Assembly: GCA_021442155.1 (NCBI GenBank)
Contig: CM038215.1
Span: 9,076,976-9,140,975 of the forward strand
Direction: 5' to 3'
Source: Cymbidium sinense
Lineage: Eukaryota; Streptophyta; Magnoliopsida; Asparagales; Orchidaceae
Length of the DNA: 64,000 bases
The position numbers and the translations under genes are program-made. Shown one piece after another: positions 46,320 through 58,800 of this stretch (its first letter is position 1; the number at the start of each line of letters is the position of its first letter). The notes under the pieces were generated by a model. That model ran no database searches. It saw only the letters and a program-made list of their open reading frames with translations, and had not been told where the DNA came from.

Positions 46320-49300
46320 TTGCTAACAATTAGAAAGCTCCTTTACATCCTGATAATTCAATTATGGGGATGAATAGACTAGTTTAAACTAAAATAACTT
46401 AAACAAAATCTGGTTTGGTGGAACAAGCATTATTTTAAAAATCTTTTTGCTAATATGAAGGATATGGAAAATTTTGTTTATGATCTTGAAGTTTCTATTC
46501 TGAAGAAACCTTCCAAGATTATGGACTTGAATGAGTTGAAGGATAAACTTGTTAATTTTTAAAATATGGAAGAAACTTATTAGCATCAAAAAGCTGTGAG
46601 TAAACATATTGCAGATGGTGATAGGAATACTAGGTATTTAGATGCTTTAGTTAATAAAAAGAGAGTTTTAAATAATATTTAGAAAATTAAAAATGATAAT
46701 ATAGAATGGATTACAGAGAATAATGATATTAAGGATTCAGTTATTAATTATTTTAGAAATATACTTAATAAGAGTTGCTCTTATGAAGCTATTTTTAAAT
46801 CACACTTGATTCTTTCTATTATTACTAATGATGATAATGCTTTGCTTACTATTTTGCCGAATGAAGATGAAAATTTTAAAGTTCTTAATAGCATGAAGAT
46901 ATATTCTGTTGCTGAACTTGAGGGTTTCACTAGTCAAATTTTTCAAAAATATTGGTTTATTATTAAAAATGACTTCATTGATGTTGTGGTTAATTTCTTT
47001 AATGTTAATCCTTTTCTTAGATATTTTTTAGCACTTCTATTATTTTCATACCTAAGAAAAATATTCTGGACTATTGGAGTGAGTTTAGACCTATCAGTCT
47101 TTGCACCATCTTTAATAAGCTAATTTCAAAAATTATTGCCAATAGGCTTAGTCCTCTTCTTCATAAGATCTCTCTCAACCAAATTAGTTTTGCTAGAGGT
47201 AAATCTATTTCTTATAATAATTTACTTGCCCAAAAATTAATTCATGATTTAGATGCTAGGAATAGTGGAGGAAACATTCTTTTCAAATTATATATTACCA
47301 AAGCTTTTAATAATATATGTTGAGATTTCCTTTTTCACATTATGAATTTATTTGGGTTTTCGAATAAATTTATCTTTCCTATTAAAAATTGTATTAATAA
47401 TGCTTGGTTTTCTACTTTTGCTTAATGGGGAATCTTTGGGTTTCATTCCTTCCTCCCATGGCTTAAGATAAGGGGATCCTTTATTTTCTACTTTATTTAT
47501 CATTGCTTTTGAATACTTACCTAGGAGCATCAATGATTTATTCTTAAATAATCTTAATATGTATTAAAGAACTCTTGTTGGTTTTCCTGTTTCCCATTTA
47601 AGCTTTGTGGATGATTTCATTATTTTTTGCAATGCTTCTATTCATCATAGCAAGAATCTTAAAAATCTTTTAAATACATTTTGTGGAGAAAGTGGTCTTA
47701 CTATCAATGATAACAAAAGCTATTTCAAATACTTCTTCTAGTATCTCCAATAATAAAATCAATCACATACTACATATCACTAATTTTAAACATCAACATT
47801 TACCTCTTAAGTACTTGGGTGCTCCTCTTTTCAAAGGTCCAAAATGATCCCATCTTTTTGATGAGTTAATTCAAAAAATTTTAAATAAAATTTCTATTTG
47901 GGAATTCATTTACTCTCCTTTGGTGGTAGGCTCACTATTCTTAAAAGCACTCTCAATTCAATGCCTCGGTATTTGATTCAAACTATTATTTCTACCAATT
48001 CTACTCTTATCGAAATTCATCGCTTACTTAATAACTTTTTTTGGGGATCCAATAATTCTATTAAAAGAATGCAATGGAGGCATAAATGTTGTGGTCCTTT
48101 TGGTGAAGTTGGTCTTGTTTGCAAACCTATTCGTGAAGCTATTATTTCCTTCTCTCATAAGCTCTAGTGGAATTTTAGAAAGAATGATAGCCTTTGGGAT
48201 AAATTTATGATGGAAAAATACTACCAACGTAGACACCCTCTTATCTGTGGTTATAAAGTTGGTGACTTTTCAGTTTGAGAATGCCTTTGCTCCATTAAAT
48301 GGGTTGATGAATGCTTAATAACTTGGGTTATACATTCAGGCTCATCCTTCTTTTAACAAGACAATTGGATTGGCAATGGATCTATTGACTCCCTTTTATC
48401 TACACACTCTACTGCTACTATCAAAGTTAACTCTTTTTCGCTTAATAATAATTGGAATGAAAACAAACTTGAAAAATATATCATTATTTCTCTTTTTGAT
48501 AACTTTAGAAATGTCCCTATTTTTTCTAACAAACTTGATCAAATTCTTTTTAAGCTCTCTTATAATGGTGAATTCATTCTTAAAGAGATTTCAAATGTTA
48601 TCAGAGATAAATAGAATAGCTCTAATGCTTTCATTAAACTTTGGAACAATATCATTCCCATTTCTTATTTGATTTTAGCTTGGAGGATTTTGAATAAATT
48701 TATTCTTGTAGATTTCTTGCTCTAGAATAAAGGGTTTTATTTACCTTCTAAGTGCTATTGTTGCTTTCATATTGAAAATGTTAATCATGTTTTTATCAAT
48801 GGTGCCATTGCTTCCAAATTATAGATATGGTATGATGATTTATTTAACACTAACTATTTTTATGGTTTCCTTTCTTTATATCAACTTCTTGAAGTTTGTT
48901 TCCAAAAAACTATGAAAGGTCATATCAAAATCATAATTAGTATTAGCTTTATTTGGTTCATTTAGATAGATAGAAATGATGCTAAATATCATGGAATTCC
49001 TATGAATCATAAAAGGATCCTGGATAGAACTAAAGAAAAAGAATTCATGCTTTGTTTAATGCTAATTTAATTATCAACATCCATTTTAGAGGTTAAAAAT
49101 TTGTGGCTAAAAAATTAGGTCTCATTCTTCCCATCGTTTCTTTCAATAAGGCTATTAGGATATACATTGGATCAAACCTAATGAGAACTTTATTAAAATC
49201 AATATTGATGGTTCAGTTTCACCTAATAAATATGGTTGTGGTGTTATTATTATGGATTCCAATGGTGCCATTTTTTTTTCTTATCTCCCAAAGCACGTTT

Positions 49301-49630
49301 ATTATTCATGTGAGCTTATGACTATTAATAAAACTATTGATATATTTTGAACATAGGCCCTTTTAATATTTGGATTGAAGTTGACCCTCTCTTTTTTACT
49401 TGATATGCTCACTTCTAATAAAATGGGGAATGCTGATTTATTTTATCTCCTTAATCACACTAAAACCCTCGTCTCTCAAGTTTGCTACAAAATTTCTCAT
49501 ATTCTTCGTGAAGGTAATGCTTGTGCTGATTTTCTAGCCAAATTGGGTTTTAAATTAAATGAGCTCACTATATTAGATAATCAAAACTTGCCTTAGCTGT
49601 TGAGGGGCTTGGTTAATATGGATAACTCTA
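46320..49630 (+). pseudogene. LINE C ORF2, 3' part: reverse transcriptase and RNase H
   Basis: Linker (LPNEDENFKVLNSMKIYSVA at about 46857) leads to the RT: RPISLCTIFNKLISKIIANR near 47090, KLYITKAFNNIC*DFLF near 47285 with the first catalytic Asp changed to Tyr, GLR*GDPLFSTLFIIAFEYL near 47460, and SFVDDFIIFCN near 47600, where FADD has become FVDD. A zf-RVT-like region (48300-48990) ends FIWMDRNDAKYHG-like with one stop. RNase H is recognisable at about 49195-49560: KINIDGSVSPNKYGCGVII keeps the first Asp, and KISHILREGNACADFLAKLG keeps the last. The frame ends near LRGLVNMDNSRLPDF. Frameshifts and stops throughout. Confidence 0.88.
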
Positions 49631-51787
49631 GACTGCCTGACTTCTGACTTTAATTATGGTGGTGTTTTCCTTGAGCCTTTTTATTGATTACTGCTTTTGT
49701 TCTTTCCTATATTTGGATTTCTCCTTACTGTTCTTCTTTAGGGTCTTGGCTAACTTCATTTTCTATGAGTGCTACCTTGTTTGGTGGATGTTACTGTTTG
49801 TTTCTACCCTCTACTTGGTTGTCTTGGGTGGTGTTTATTTGAAGGCTATTGTTAGTCTTTTCATTTCTATCTTAGTGTTAGGCTTTTTGGTGGTTACTAC
49901 TTTCCTTTCCTATTTTGGCTCGATGGGTACTGATTATTAGTTGTTCCCTCTGGCTTATGGTTTGAAGCTTAATGTTTTGTTGTTATTCCCTTTCTATTTT
50001 CTCTTTGGTAGTGGTTGTTTGTTCTCTAGGGTATGGAAGGGACCTTATTTTGCTCGGGTCACGTTCATTTCCTCCCTGGTTTACTGCTGGTGGGTTTGTG
50101 GTCCTCCTAGGCTTGCTTTTCCTTAGTTGTTTGCCTAGTTGGGTGACTATCACAATTATTTCTTGGTTATTTTTCGTGACCTCCTATTGGGTTCTAGTTA
50201 TGCTTGCTATCGATTTTCCCCTCTGAATGTGGTTTGCCCCATATCTGGGCTAGCTGCTTTTTAATTTGAGTTGGATCTTTTGCTATTGTGGTGACCGGTT
50301 TTGCTTGATCATTATTGGTTATTGGTTGGTTTTTCTGTGGTTTGCTGATTTACCTCCTACATTGGTTGATCCGGGGTTAGTGGTTTATCTTTAGTTTGAA
50401 TTTTGCCTAGTCAAGGTTGTTTGTTGGCTATTGTATTTTCTATTTTGTTGATTGGGCCTTGGTGATCAGCTTTACTAGATTTGGTTTGGTTATGTTTTTA
50501 GCCTCCTCCTATAATGGTCTTCCCCTCTTGGCTGCAACTGCTTATCTTTTGCTTTTGTCTTATTTGGGTGGCAGCTTAGCTATGGTTCTATTTTCTCTTG
50601 GCATAAATGTTGTTTGCTGGTGAGCTAGGTGGCTTTATTGGTTATTTACTTCTATTTTATTGCTGGTGAGATCTTGTGTTTTTTTTTGTCTTCATTTTTG
50701 GTTTGTTGTGATTCTGGGTTGGCTGGTTGAAGGTTATTTAGTGGCTATTATTTTTGCCTTGGGTGCTGGTCACTTGGTTTGGTGTCTTGAATTTGATTGT
50801 AGCTGTGGGTATTACCTCTTTATGTTGTATTTTTCTATCCTTGTTTCCTAATATCCGCCTCTTGGTTTGTGCTGGTGGTTTCACTATTACATTGGCTATT
50901 TTTGGTGGTAGCCTTGCTGGATGCTCCTTTGGTCCTTTTGTTTATCTGTCTTAGTGGAGGTGACTCCTTTATTTTTTGTTTGTCCGCTTATCCTACTTGG
51001 ATTGGATTGGTGCTGCTGTTGGTGTTAGTTGTCCCTATTTAGGTATTGGTTTACTATTGCTTTGGGGACAATCTTCGGATGGTTCTTTGGCATTGGCCTA
51101 TCTTTTCTAGACTGTGTTGGTATACCTATTAATGATGCTTGCTCTTTTTGGTATTTCTCCTCCCTTTTGGTGTTGGCTTTGGTGGTTTTCTTGATTGCTA
51201 CTATATCCATGGATGGCTGGTCTATCTTGGTTGTTTTGCTGGCTTTGTGCTTGGATGTTCTGTTTGCTGGTTGGATGACTTTGCAGCATTGTTGGATGAA
51301 GATCTCTGGATGACTGGCTACATGAGGAATGCTGGTTATGATGGCCTCGATGTTTCCCTCTATTTCTTATTTTGGCTGGTAGCACTATATGTCATTGTAA
51401 CCCTTCTTCTGAAGTTTGGATGCTTACAAATAGTGTTGCTCCTTGAGATGATTGCGACAGATCCTAAGCCTTTTCTTTACTTTGCTCTTTCTCTTTATGC
51501 CTACTTAATTGTACTCATCCCTTCTTTAGAATGGTATAGATTTCTTTTATAGGTTGGCAGTCTAGCCTGTTGATTTTGCTGTTATCAAAGAAATCAAGTA
51601 GATTTTGCTATTGCTCATATGGATCTTTGTTTGTTATTTGATTTTTCTTTTGCTTCTCTTTATTTAATATAATAGTTTGGGATTCATCTCTTTAGGTTTT
51701 ATTATAGTTTTGAGCATTAGTTTAGAGATTTATCTCCTTCAAAGACTCTACTCTTTAGGCAATAAAATTCTTAATTTTCCCAAAAAA
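49631..51787 (+). other. LINE C T/G-rich 3'UTR with poly(A) end
   Basis: About 2.2 kb, rich in TTTGG, GGTTTG and CTTTTGG. Overlapping open frames (for example 49656-49940, 51029-51552) encode Phe/Leu/Val/Gly-rich peptides that look like membrane proteins but shift frame constantly and match the 3'UTR position of LINE B; they are treated as products of composition. The end has TTTAGAGATTTATCTCCTTC, GGCAATAAAATTC (polyadenylation-like AATAAA) and TTTTCCCAAAAAAA, then CCCTAAA repeats. Confidence 0.75.
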
Positions 51788-53029
51788 AGACTCTAAACCC
51801 TAAACTAAACCTAAAAAAACCTAAAACCAAAATCCTAAACCATAAACCCTAAACCCTAAACACTAAACCCTAAACCCTAAACCTAAACCTAAACCTAAAC
51901 CCTAAAACCATAAACCATAAACCCTAAATTCTAAACCCTAAAACCTAAACCTAAATAAAAAAATAAAATAAATTAAAAGCCTAAACTAAAACCTAAATCG
52001 TAAACCTAAAACCTAAACCCTAAACCCTAAACCCTAAATCCTAAACCTTAAACCCTAAAAACTCTAAATCCTAAACCCTAAAACCCTATACACTAAGCCC
52101 TAAACCCTAAACCTTAAAACCCTAAACCCTAAACCCTAAATCATAAAACTTATAACCCTAAACCCTAAACCCTAAACTCGAAACCCTAAACCTTAAACCC
52201 TAAACACTAAAATAATCCTGAACCATAAACCCTAAACCCTAAAAACCTAAACCTAAACTAAATAAATCCTAAAATTAAAATAAATAAGAAACCCTAAACC
52301 TAAATAAAATAAAATAATAAAATAAAATAAAAAAACTAAACCTAAACATAAACCTAAAAATAAAATAAAAGAAAATATAAAATAAAAAATAAACTAAAAT
52401 AAATTAACTAAAAACCTAAACAACACTTAAAAATAAAATAAACCTAAAAATAAAAAAAAACCTAAATAAAATAAAAACTTAACTTAAAATAAAATATAAT
52501 AAACCTAAAAGATAAAATAAAAAAAACCTAAAATCAAAAAATAAAACCTAAACCTAAAAATAAAATAAAATAAAATAATACTAAACTAAAAAATAAACCT
52601 AAACCTAAAAATAAAAAAATAAAACCTAAACTAAAATAAATAATCCTAAAATAAAGAAACTAAACTAAATAAAAATAAAAAATAAAAAATAAAAGATAAA
52701 ATAAACTTAAATAAATAAAAAATAAACTAAATAAACCTAAACCTACCGGTTTACTTAATTTAAAAAATCCCTAAGTCCTAAACATTAAACCCTACAAAAC
52801 CATAAACCCTAAATCCTAAACCCTAAACTAACCCTAAACCTTAAACACTAAACCTAAACCCTAAACACTAAACCATAAAGCCTAAACACTAAACCCTAAA
52901 CCCTAAATGCTAAACCCTAAACACTAACCTTACACCCTAAACCCTAAAACCCTAAACCCAAACTAAACCAATACCCAACCCTAAACCAAACCTAGTAACT
53001 AATATATAAATAAATAAACCTAAACCTAA
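51788..53029. repeat. CCCTAAA run, A-rich zone, boundary motif, CCCTAAA
   Basis: Good-quality CCCTAAA repeats 51788-52255, A-rich AAATAAA/CCTAAA 52260-52735, a near-consensus boundary motif at 52748-52766 (GGTTTACTTAATTTAAAAAA), then CCCTAAA-like to 53029. There is no GC-rich zone in this unit. No gene seen. Confidence 0.85.
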
Positions 53030-53345
53030 AATGTGCCTCTGAAAAGCATCCAACCATGCTCATTCTAGATCCTGTGGAGGCAAAGGTGGAGGCAATCATC
53101 TATGGTGGGGAATTTAGAGGTGCGTATATGGAGGTGGTAATGGTGATTATGGAGGTTGGAGGAGTGATGAGGTTACCGTAGGGTGGCGAGGGAGATCTTG
53201 ATATGATGATGATCCCGCCACTGAGAGGGATGGTTTTGATGGGAACTGAGAGAGGAATATCCATCGCTATGGAATTATGACTTTACATTAGAGACGGTTC
53301 TAGTTATCTAGGGTTTGTGATTTACTCTATGAGTTCTCAAATTTG
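53030..53345 (+). pseudogene. GRP fragment 6: most diverged copy, 3' end lost
   Basis: Recognised by GCTCATTCTAGATCCTGTGG (AQSRS-like), then GGAGGCAAAGGTGGAGGC and a short degenerate glycine-rich segment. The shared 3'UTR block GAGACGGTTCTAGTTATC and GATTTACTCTATGAG is present, but it stops at CTATGTTATCACTAAAACC and passes straight into CCCTAAA repeats. The GTGTCTTA.AAAACTTGGTG block and A run are missing. Many indels. Confidence 0.8.
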
Positions 53346-54189
53346 ATCTATGTTATCACTAAAACCTCAACCCTAAACCCTAAACCCTAAAAACCCTAAG
53401 CCCTAAACACTAAACCCTGTACCCCTAAACCTTAAACCCTAAACCCTAAACCCTAATCTATAAAACCCTAAACCATTAACCCTAAACCCTAAACTCTAAA
53501 ACATAAACCTAAATAAAATAAAAAATAAACCTAAAATAAAAATAAAATAAACCTAAAAGAATAAAATAAAAACCAAAACCTAAACCTAAAAATAAAAAAT
53601 AAAACCAAAAAACTAAAAAATAAAATAAAAATAAAACAAAACTAAAAAATAAACCTAAACCTAAACCTAAACCTAAAAAATAAACTAAATTAAACAAACT
53701 AAAATAAATAAAATTAAAAATAAACCTAAACAAAAATAAATAATAAAATAAACTCAAATAAATAAAAAATAAGCTATATAAACCTAAACTTATCGGTTTA
53801 CTTAATTTAAAAATAAAAAAATCCTAAACCCTAAATACTAAAAACCCTAAAACCTATATCCTAAACCCTAAATCCTAAACCCTAAACTCTAAACTCCTAA
53901 ACTAAACTAAAACCCTAACAAACTCTAAACTTAAACCCTAAACCTAAATAAACCTAAACAAAAGATAAAACCATAAACCCTAAACCCTAAACTAATCCTA
54001 AACTCAAACTAACCCTAAAATCCTAAACCCTAAAGCTAAATCTAAACATTAAACTATAAATAAAAACCCTAAACCCTAAAACCTAAACTCTAAATGCTAA
54101 ATCAGAACTTTAAAACCTAAACCACAATTCCCAAAAGCCTAAAACCTAAAGTAACAAAATAAATAAAAAATAAACCTAAACCCTAAAAA
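53346..54189. repeat. Short composite array unit
   Basis: CCCTAAA-like 53346-53510; A-rich 53510-53770; boundary motif near 53793-53812 (CGGTTTACTTAATTTAAA); CCCTAAA-like to 54189. The minus-strand Phe-rich frame at 53509-53757 is the reverse of AAATAAA repeats. Confidence 0.85.
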
Positions 54190-54662
54190 TGGATAGAACC
54201 TTCATGGCGGGAAGATCACCTTCAACTAGGCTCAGTCTAGATCTGGTGGTGGATGCAAAGGCGAGGTGGTGGTTATTACAGTGGTGGTGGGGGATCTGGA
54301 GGTGTTGGTGAATATGGAGGTGGTGGTCGTGCAGTGGCAGTTATGGAGGCTGGAAGAGCGACGGAGGTTACAGTCATGGTGGTGGTGGAGGGAGAGATCA
54401 TATTTGATGGCGGATCCCACTACTCAAGAGGTGGTTACTGGCTGGAGAAACTAAGAACGACCGATCGATCTGCTTATGGAACTGTGTCTTTATTGTAGAG
54501 ACGGTTCTAGTTATCTACGCTTTTTGATTTGCTCTATGCGTCCTCATGTTTTATCTACATTGTCACTTGTGTCTTAAAAAAGTTGGTGTGTTACTTGGTT
54601 GATGAAATCAAAAAAAATAAATGTTGAATATGAATTTGTTCTATATTAAAATAAAAAAAACC
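54190..54662 (+). pseudogene. GRP fragment 7: glycine-rich RNA-binding protein 3' end
   Basis: Starts at the common junction (AATGGATAGAACCTTCATGG), then ACTAGGCTCAGTCTAGATCT for the AQSRS block. The glycine-rich part includes GGTGGTGGGGGATCTGGAGG and GGATATGGAGG-like words with frameshifts. Shared 3'UTR: TATGGAACTGTGTCTTTATT, GAGACGGTTCTAGTTATC, TTGATTTGCTCTATGCG, GTTACTTGGTTGATGAAATC, ending in an A-rich run. Overlapping frames 54232-54498 are shadows or frame-shifted remnants. Confidence 0.88.
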
Positions 54663-55547
54663 ACCCCAAACCTAAACCCAACCACCCTAAACCCTAAATC
54701 ATGAAACCTAACCCTAATCACTAAACCCTATACCTAAACTTAAACCCTAAACCCTAAACCATTAACCCTAAAACTAAACCAAACCTTAAACCTAAATAAA
54801 ATAAAATAAAATAAAATAAAACCTAAACTAAAACATAAAATAAAATCTAAACCTAAAATGCTAAACCCTAAACCCTAAACCCTCTAAACTAAAAAACCCA
54901 ACCTACCAGACCTAAAATCCTAAACCTAAATTAAATATAAAATAAAATTAAAGTAAAACCTAAACCTAAACTACCAAATAAAATATAAAATAAAAATCAT
55001 AAACCCTAATAATATAAACCTAAAATAAAACTAAATAAATGTGTTAACCAAAAAAAAATAAAATAAACTAAACCTAAAATAAAATAAAATAAAATAAACT
55101 AAAAATAAACCTGATCCTAAACTAAACAATACTAAATAAATAAACCTAAAATAAATACTAAATAAATAAAATAAACCTAAATAAAAATAAATAATAAATC
55201 AAATAAATAAAATAATCTAAATCTACACCAATTTATTTAATTTAAAATAAAAACCCACCCTAAACTAAACCCTAAACCACTAAATCTAAACTCACCTACC
55301 ACACCTAAACCTCCCATACTGACCACTACCACACTACCCCACCATACCCCACCTTACACCAACCCTCCACTCCTAAACTAAACCTCCCTAACCCTAAATG
55401 CTAAATCTAAACCCCCAACCTAAACTAAACTAAACCTAAAACCTAAACCCTAAAACTAAAAATAAACCCTAAACCACAACCCAATTCTAACCCTAAACCT
55501 AAATAAACTAAAGTAACTAAATAAATTAAAAAAATAAACCTAAACTT
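54663..55547. repeat. Composite telomere-derived array
   Basis: CCCTAAA-like with extra CCACCCC words 54663-54790; A-rich 54790-55215 with an embedded CCCTAAA patch near 54860-54930; diverged boundary motif near 55228-55245 (CCAATTTATTTAATTTAAAA); C-rich CCTAAAC/CCACC words 55250-55500; short A-rich tail to 55547. No gene seen. Confidence 0.8.
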
Positions 55548-55985
55548 AAGAATAGCTAGAACTTTGATGGCGAACATCACCATCAAGACTTATCGGTGGA
55601 GGCAAGGCGAAAGGCGGCGATTATCGTAGTGGTGGGGATCTGGTTGTTAGTGGATATGGAGGTGGTGGTCTCGCGGTGGTGGTTATGGGTGAGAGGAGCG
55701 AGGTTACAACCATGGTGGTGGCGGAGGAGAGATCTGATTTGATGGCGGATCCTACTGAGAGGCAGGTGGTTCTAATGGGAACTTGAAACTGAAGAATGAC
55801 CAATCAGATCTGCTTCTTATGGAATTGTGTCTTTACAGTAGAGATGGTTCAAGTTATCTAAGGTTTTTTATTTCCTCTATGTGTACTCATTTTTTATCTA
55901 TGTTGTCACTTGTGTCTTACAAAACTTGGTGTGTTACTTGGTTGATGAAAGAATAAATGTTGAATGATTAGTTCTATTAAAACCC
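55548..55985 (+). pseudogene. GRP fragment 8: glycine-rich RNA-binding protein 3' end
   Basis: Common junction AAGAATAGCTAGAACTTTGA, then GATGGCGAACATCACCATCA (DGRNITI region with a lost base). Glycine-rich part shortened by several deletions (GGAGGTGGTGGTCTCGCGG). Shared 3'UTR: CTTATGGAATTGTGTCTTTA, GAGATGGTTCAAGTTATC, GTGTTACTTGGTTGATGAAA, then an abbreviated end TGTTGAATGATTAGTTC. Rich in single-base losses compared with copies 7 and 9. Confidence 0.87.
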
Positions 55986-58327
55986 TAAACCTAAACCTTA
56001 AACCCCCCAAACCTAACCCAAAAACCTAAACCTAAACCACAAAACCCTAAACCCTAAAACTAAACCCTAAACCCAAAACCCAAACCAAAACCATAAACCC
56101 AAAACCTAAACCATAAACATAAAACTAAACCTAAATAAAATAAAATAAAAAAATAAATAAAAACATAAAACTAAACCCTAAACCCTAAACTAAATAAACC
56201 CAAAAACCATAAACCAAACCTAAATACTAAACCCTAAAACTAAACCATAACCACAAACCCAAAACCTAAACAGTACCCAAATCTAAATCCTAAACTCAAA
56301 CCTAAAAACCTAACCCTACCACACAACCAACCTAACCACAAAAATAAACTAAATAAAACTAAATAATAACTAAAAATCTAATAAAATAAAAACATCTAAA
56401 ACTTACCTAACCTAATAAAATAAAATAAAATTAAACCAAAATAAAATGGATAAAAAATAACCTAATAAAACAAAAACCTAATAAAACCTAAATAAAATAA
56501 AACTAAACTTAAAATAAAAAATAAATAAAAACCAAACCTAAAATAAAACCTAAAAAATAAAATAAAATAAACTAAACTAAAATAAACCTAAACTTAATCC
56601 TAAACCTAAAATAAACTAAAATACTAAATAAAACCAAATAAATAAATAAACAATAAAAAAATAAAATAACTAAAAAATAAACTAAAATAAATAAAAAATA
56701 AATAAATAAACCTAAACTTCTTGGTTTTTTTAAAATTCATTGAACCCAAACCTAAAACCCAATCCCTGAGCCCCAAACCTAGGCCCTAAACTTACCCTTC
56801 CCTGCCTACTCTGGGCCCTGACCACAGGCCCTAAACTGAGCCACTTACCTTACATACACTGGCTCTCCTAAACCACTAACACTAAACCAAACTCTAAACC
56901 TTACCTAGCCCTGGGAACCCTATAAATTATAATAAAACTTAAATGAGCCCTGACTGACTACCCTGAGCCAAAAAACTAGGCTCTAAACTAAACTATAACC
57001 ACTAAACCTAAACCCTAAACCACCCAAACAAGGCCTTAACTACTTAGGCCCTACCCACTGGGCTCCTAAACCTGGGCCTTAAACCCTAAACCCCACCTAC
57101 AATAACCCACAAACCTCTAACCCAGGCCAAAACCATGGGCCCTGAGCCTGACTAGTCCCAAGACTCTTTACCCAAACCCTACCAATCCTAGGCCCTACTA
57201 ACCTGCCCTGACTCCTAAAATCACAATCAACACTCCACAGGCCCTGAGCTTTTAACCCCACCTATCAATAAACCCTAAACTCTTTAAACCTAAATCTTAA
57301 CCACTACCCTAACCCAAACCTCTAGGCCCTAAACTAACTCAATCCTACCCAAATAAATCATGGGCCTCTTACCCTTACCTACCTGACTGACCTGGGCTAA
57401 ACTGAGCCTAACCTAAAACTCTGGGCCCTAAAAGTCATGGCCCTATCTAAATCTACCACAGGCCCAAAAACTGACACAGGCCTAAACTACTATCAGGCCC
57501 TAAAATTAACTATCACCAACTGACTCTAAACCTCTCCTGGGCCTTAACTATATACCCTAACTCTCACTGAGCCTAAAATGATCCTCACTCCTTTGACCAC
57601 CAAAACCCTAAATCATACCAACCTATACTAAACCTAAACTCTCTAAACTCTACCCTCTTAAACTCACAACCTGACTGGGCCCTGACCCTGGCCACAGGCC
57701 CTAATCCTGGGCCCAAACCACTCTAATGATCTCCTAAACCCTCTAAAATCCAACCAACCTACCCTGGGCCAACCCCATGACCCTAATACCCTGACTATCC
57801 ACTGAGCCTGACCCTATAATAGGCCCACTCTGACCCTATACATGAGCAAAACTTAAAAATAAACTAAATAAACTAAACTAAAAAAAGATAAATAAAACTA
57901 ATAATTATACTAGTAAAAATAAAAAATAAATTAAACTAAAATAAAAAAATAAATAATAAACTAAATAAACATAAACCTAGTTTACTTAATTTAAAACCAA
58001 AAATTCTAAAATAAACCCTAAATCTAACACTCTAAACCTACCCAAAGACTATCCCTAAACTAAATAATAAATGCCCCACTAAACCCCACACCTACCCTAA
58101 CCCTAAACCACAACCCAAACCTAAACCTACCCTAAAAACCTAAACCCTAAAACCCTAAGCCTGCCTAAACATTAAACCTAAACCCTAAACCCTAACTTAA
58201 ACTAAAGCATAAACTAAAAACTAAACTAAACCTAAACCCTAAACCCAAGACCCTAAACATAAACCTAGTAATTAAAAAATTAAAAATAAACCAAACCTAA
58301 AAACTAATAAACTAAACCTTTAAAACT
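55986..58327. repeat. Composite array with the longest GC/C-rich zone
   Basis: CCCTAAA-like 55986-56340; A-rich 56340-56715; reduced boundary motif near 56718-56735 (CTTGGTTTTTTTAAAA); about 1.1 kb of C-rich words 56760-57845 mixing CCTGGGCC, CCCTGACC, CACTGAGCC and CCCTAAAC; A-rich 57850-57970; boundary motif at 57979-57996 (AGTTTACTTAATTTAAAA); CCCTAAA-like to 58327. In the C-rich zone CCCTAAA grades into CCCTGGG rather than being replaced sharply. No gene seen. Confidence 0.8.
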
Positions 58328-58800
58328 AAGAATGGGCATAACCTTGATGGCAGGTACATCATTGTCGACTAGTCAAGATCTATCGGTGGAGGCGAAGGTG
58401 GAGGTGGCGGTTATCATAGTGGTGGTGGGGGATCTAGAGGTGTTGGTGGATATGGATGTGCTAGTCAGAGTAGTGGTGGTTATGGAGGCAGGAAAAGTGA
58501 TGGTGGTTATAGCCGTGGTGGTGGTGGAGGGAGAGATCGGGGATATCATGGTAGATCTCTACTCGAGGTCAGTTCACTGGAGCGGAGAAACTTAAGAATG
58601 ACTGATCCAATTTGCTAATTATGGAACTATATTTTTATAGTAGAGACAGTTCTAGTTCTCTAGGGTTTTTGATTTTCTCTGTGTGTGCTCATTTTTTATC
58701 TATGTTGTCACTTGTGTCTTAGAAAACTTGGTGTGTTACTTGGTGATGAAATAAAGAAGAAGAAACTCTTAATTTGAATATATTTTCTATTAAAAAAAAC
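58328..58800 (+). pseudogene. GRP fragment 9: glycine-rich RNA-binding protein 3' end
   Basis: Common junction AAGAATGGGCATAACCTTGA, encoding approximately N-G-x-N-L-D-G. Glycine-rich region: GGTGGAGGCGAAGGTGGAGG, GGATATGGATGTGC and GGTGGTGGTGGAGGGAGAG. It stays open in a wrong frame at 58332-58595 because GGN codons read as Val-rich there. Shared 3'UTR: TTATGGAACTATATTTTTA, GAGACAGTTCTAGTTCTC, GTGTCTTAGAAAACTTGG and GTGATGAAATAAAG, then an A run before CCCTAAA repeats. Confidence 0.88.

Larger units (their letters stand above)
37146..51787 (+). mobile_element. LINE C: 5'-truncated L1-type element split by a 7.3-kb insertion
   Basis: Two collinear parts, 37146-38968 and 46311-51787, give the second half of DUF4283, ORF1 C-terminus, endonuclease, RT, zf-RVT-like region, RNase H and a 2.2-kb 3'UTR. 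The break in the middle falls just after the endonuclease, a point where LINEs D and E are continuous. It ends GGCAATAAAATTC...TTTTCCCAAAAAAA, the same 3' terminus as LINE B, directly against CCCTAAA repeats. The 5' truncation is ordinary for target-primed insertion. Confidence 0.88.

Noticed and set aside
49656..51552. Phe/Leu/Val-rich frames that look like multi-pass membrane proteins
   Set aside because: Same position and composition as the LINE B and A 3'UTRs, with constant frame changes and no conserved family motif.
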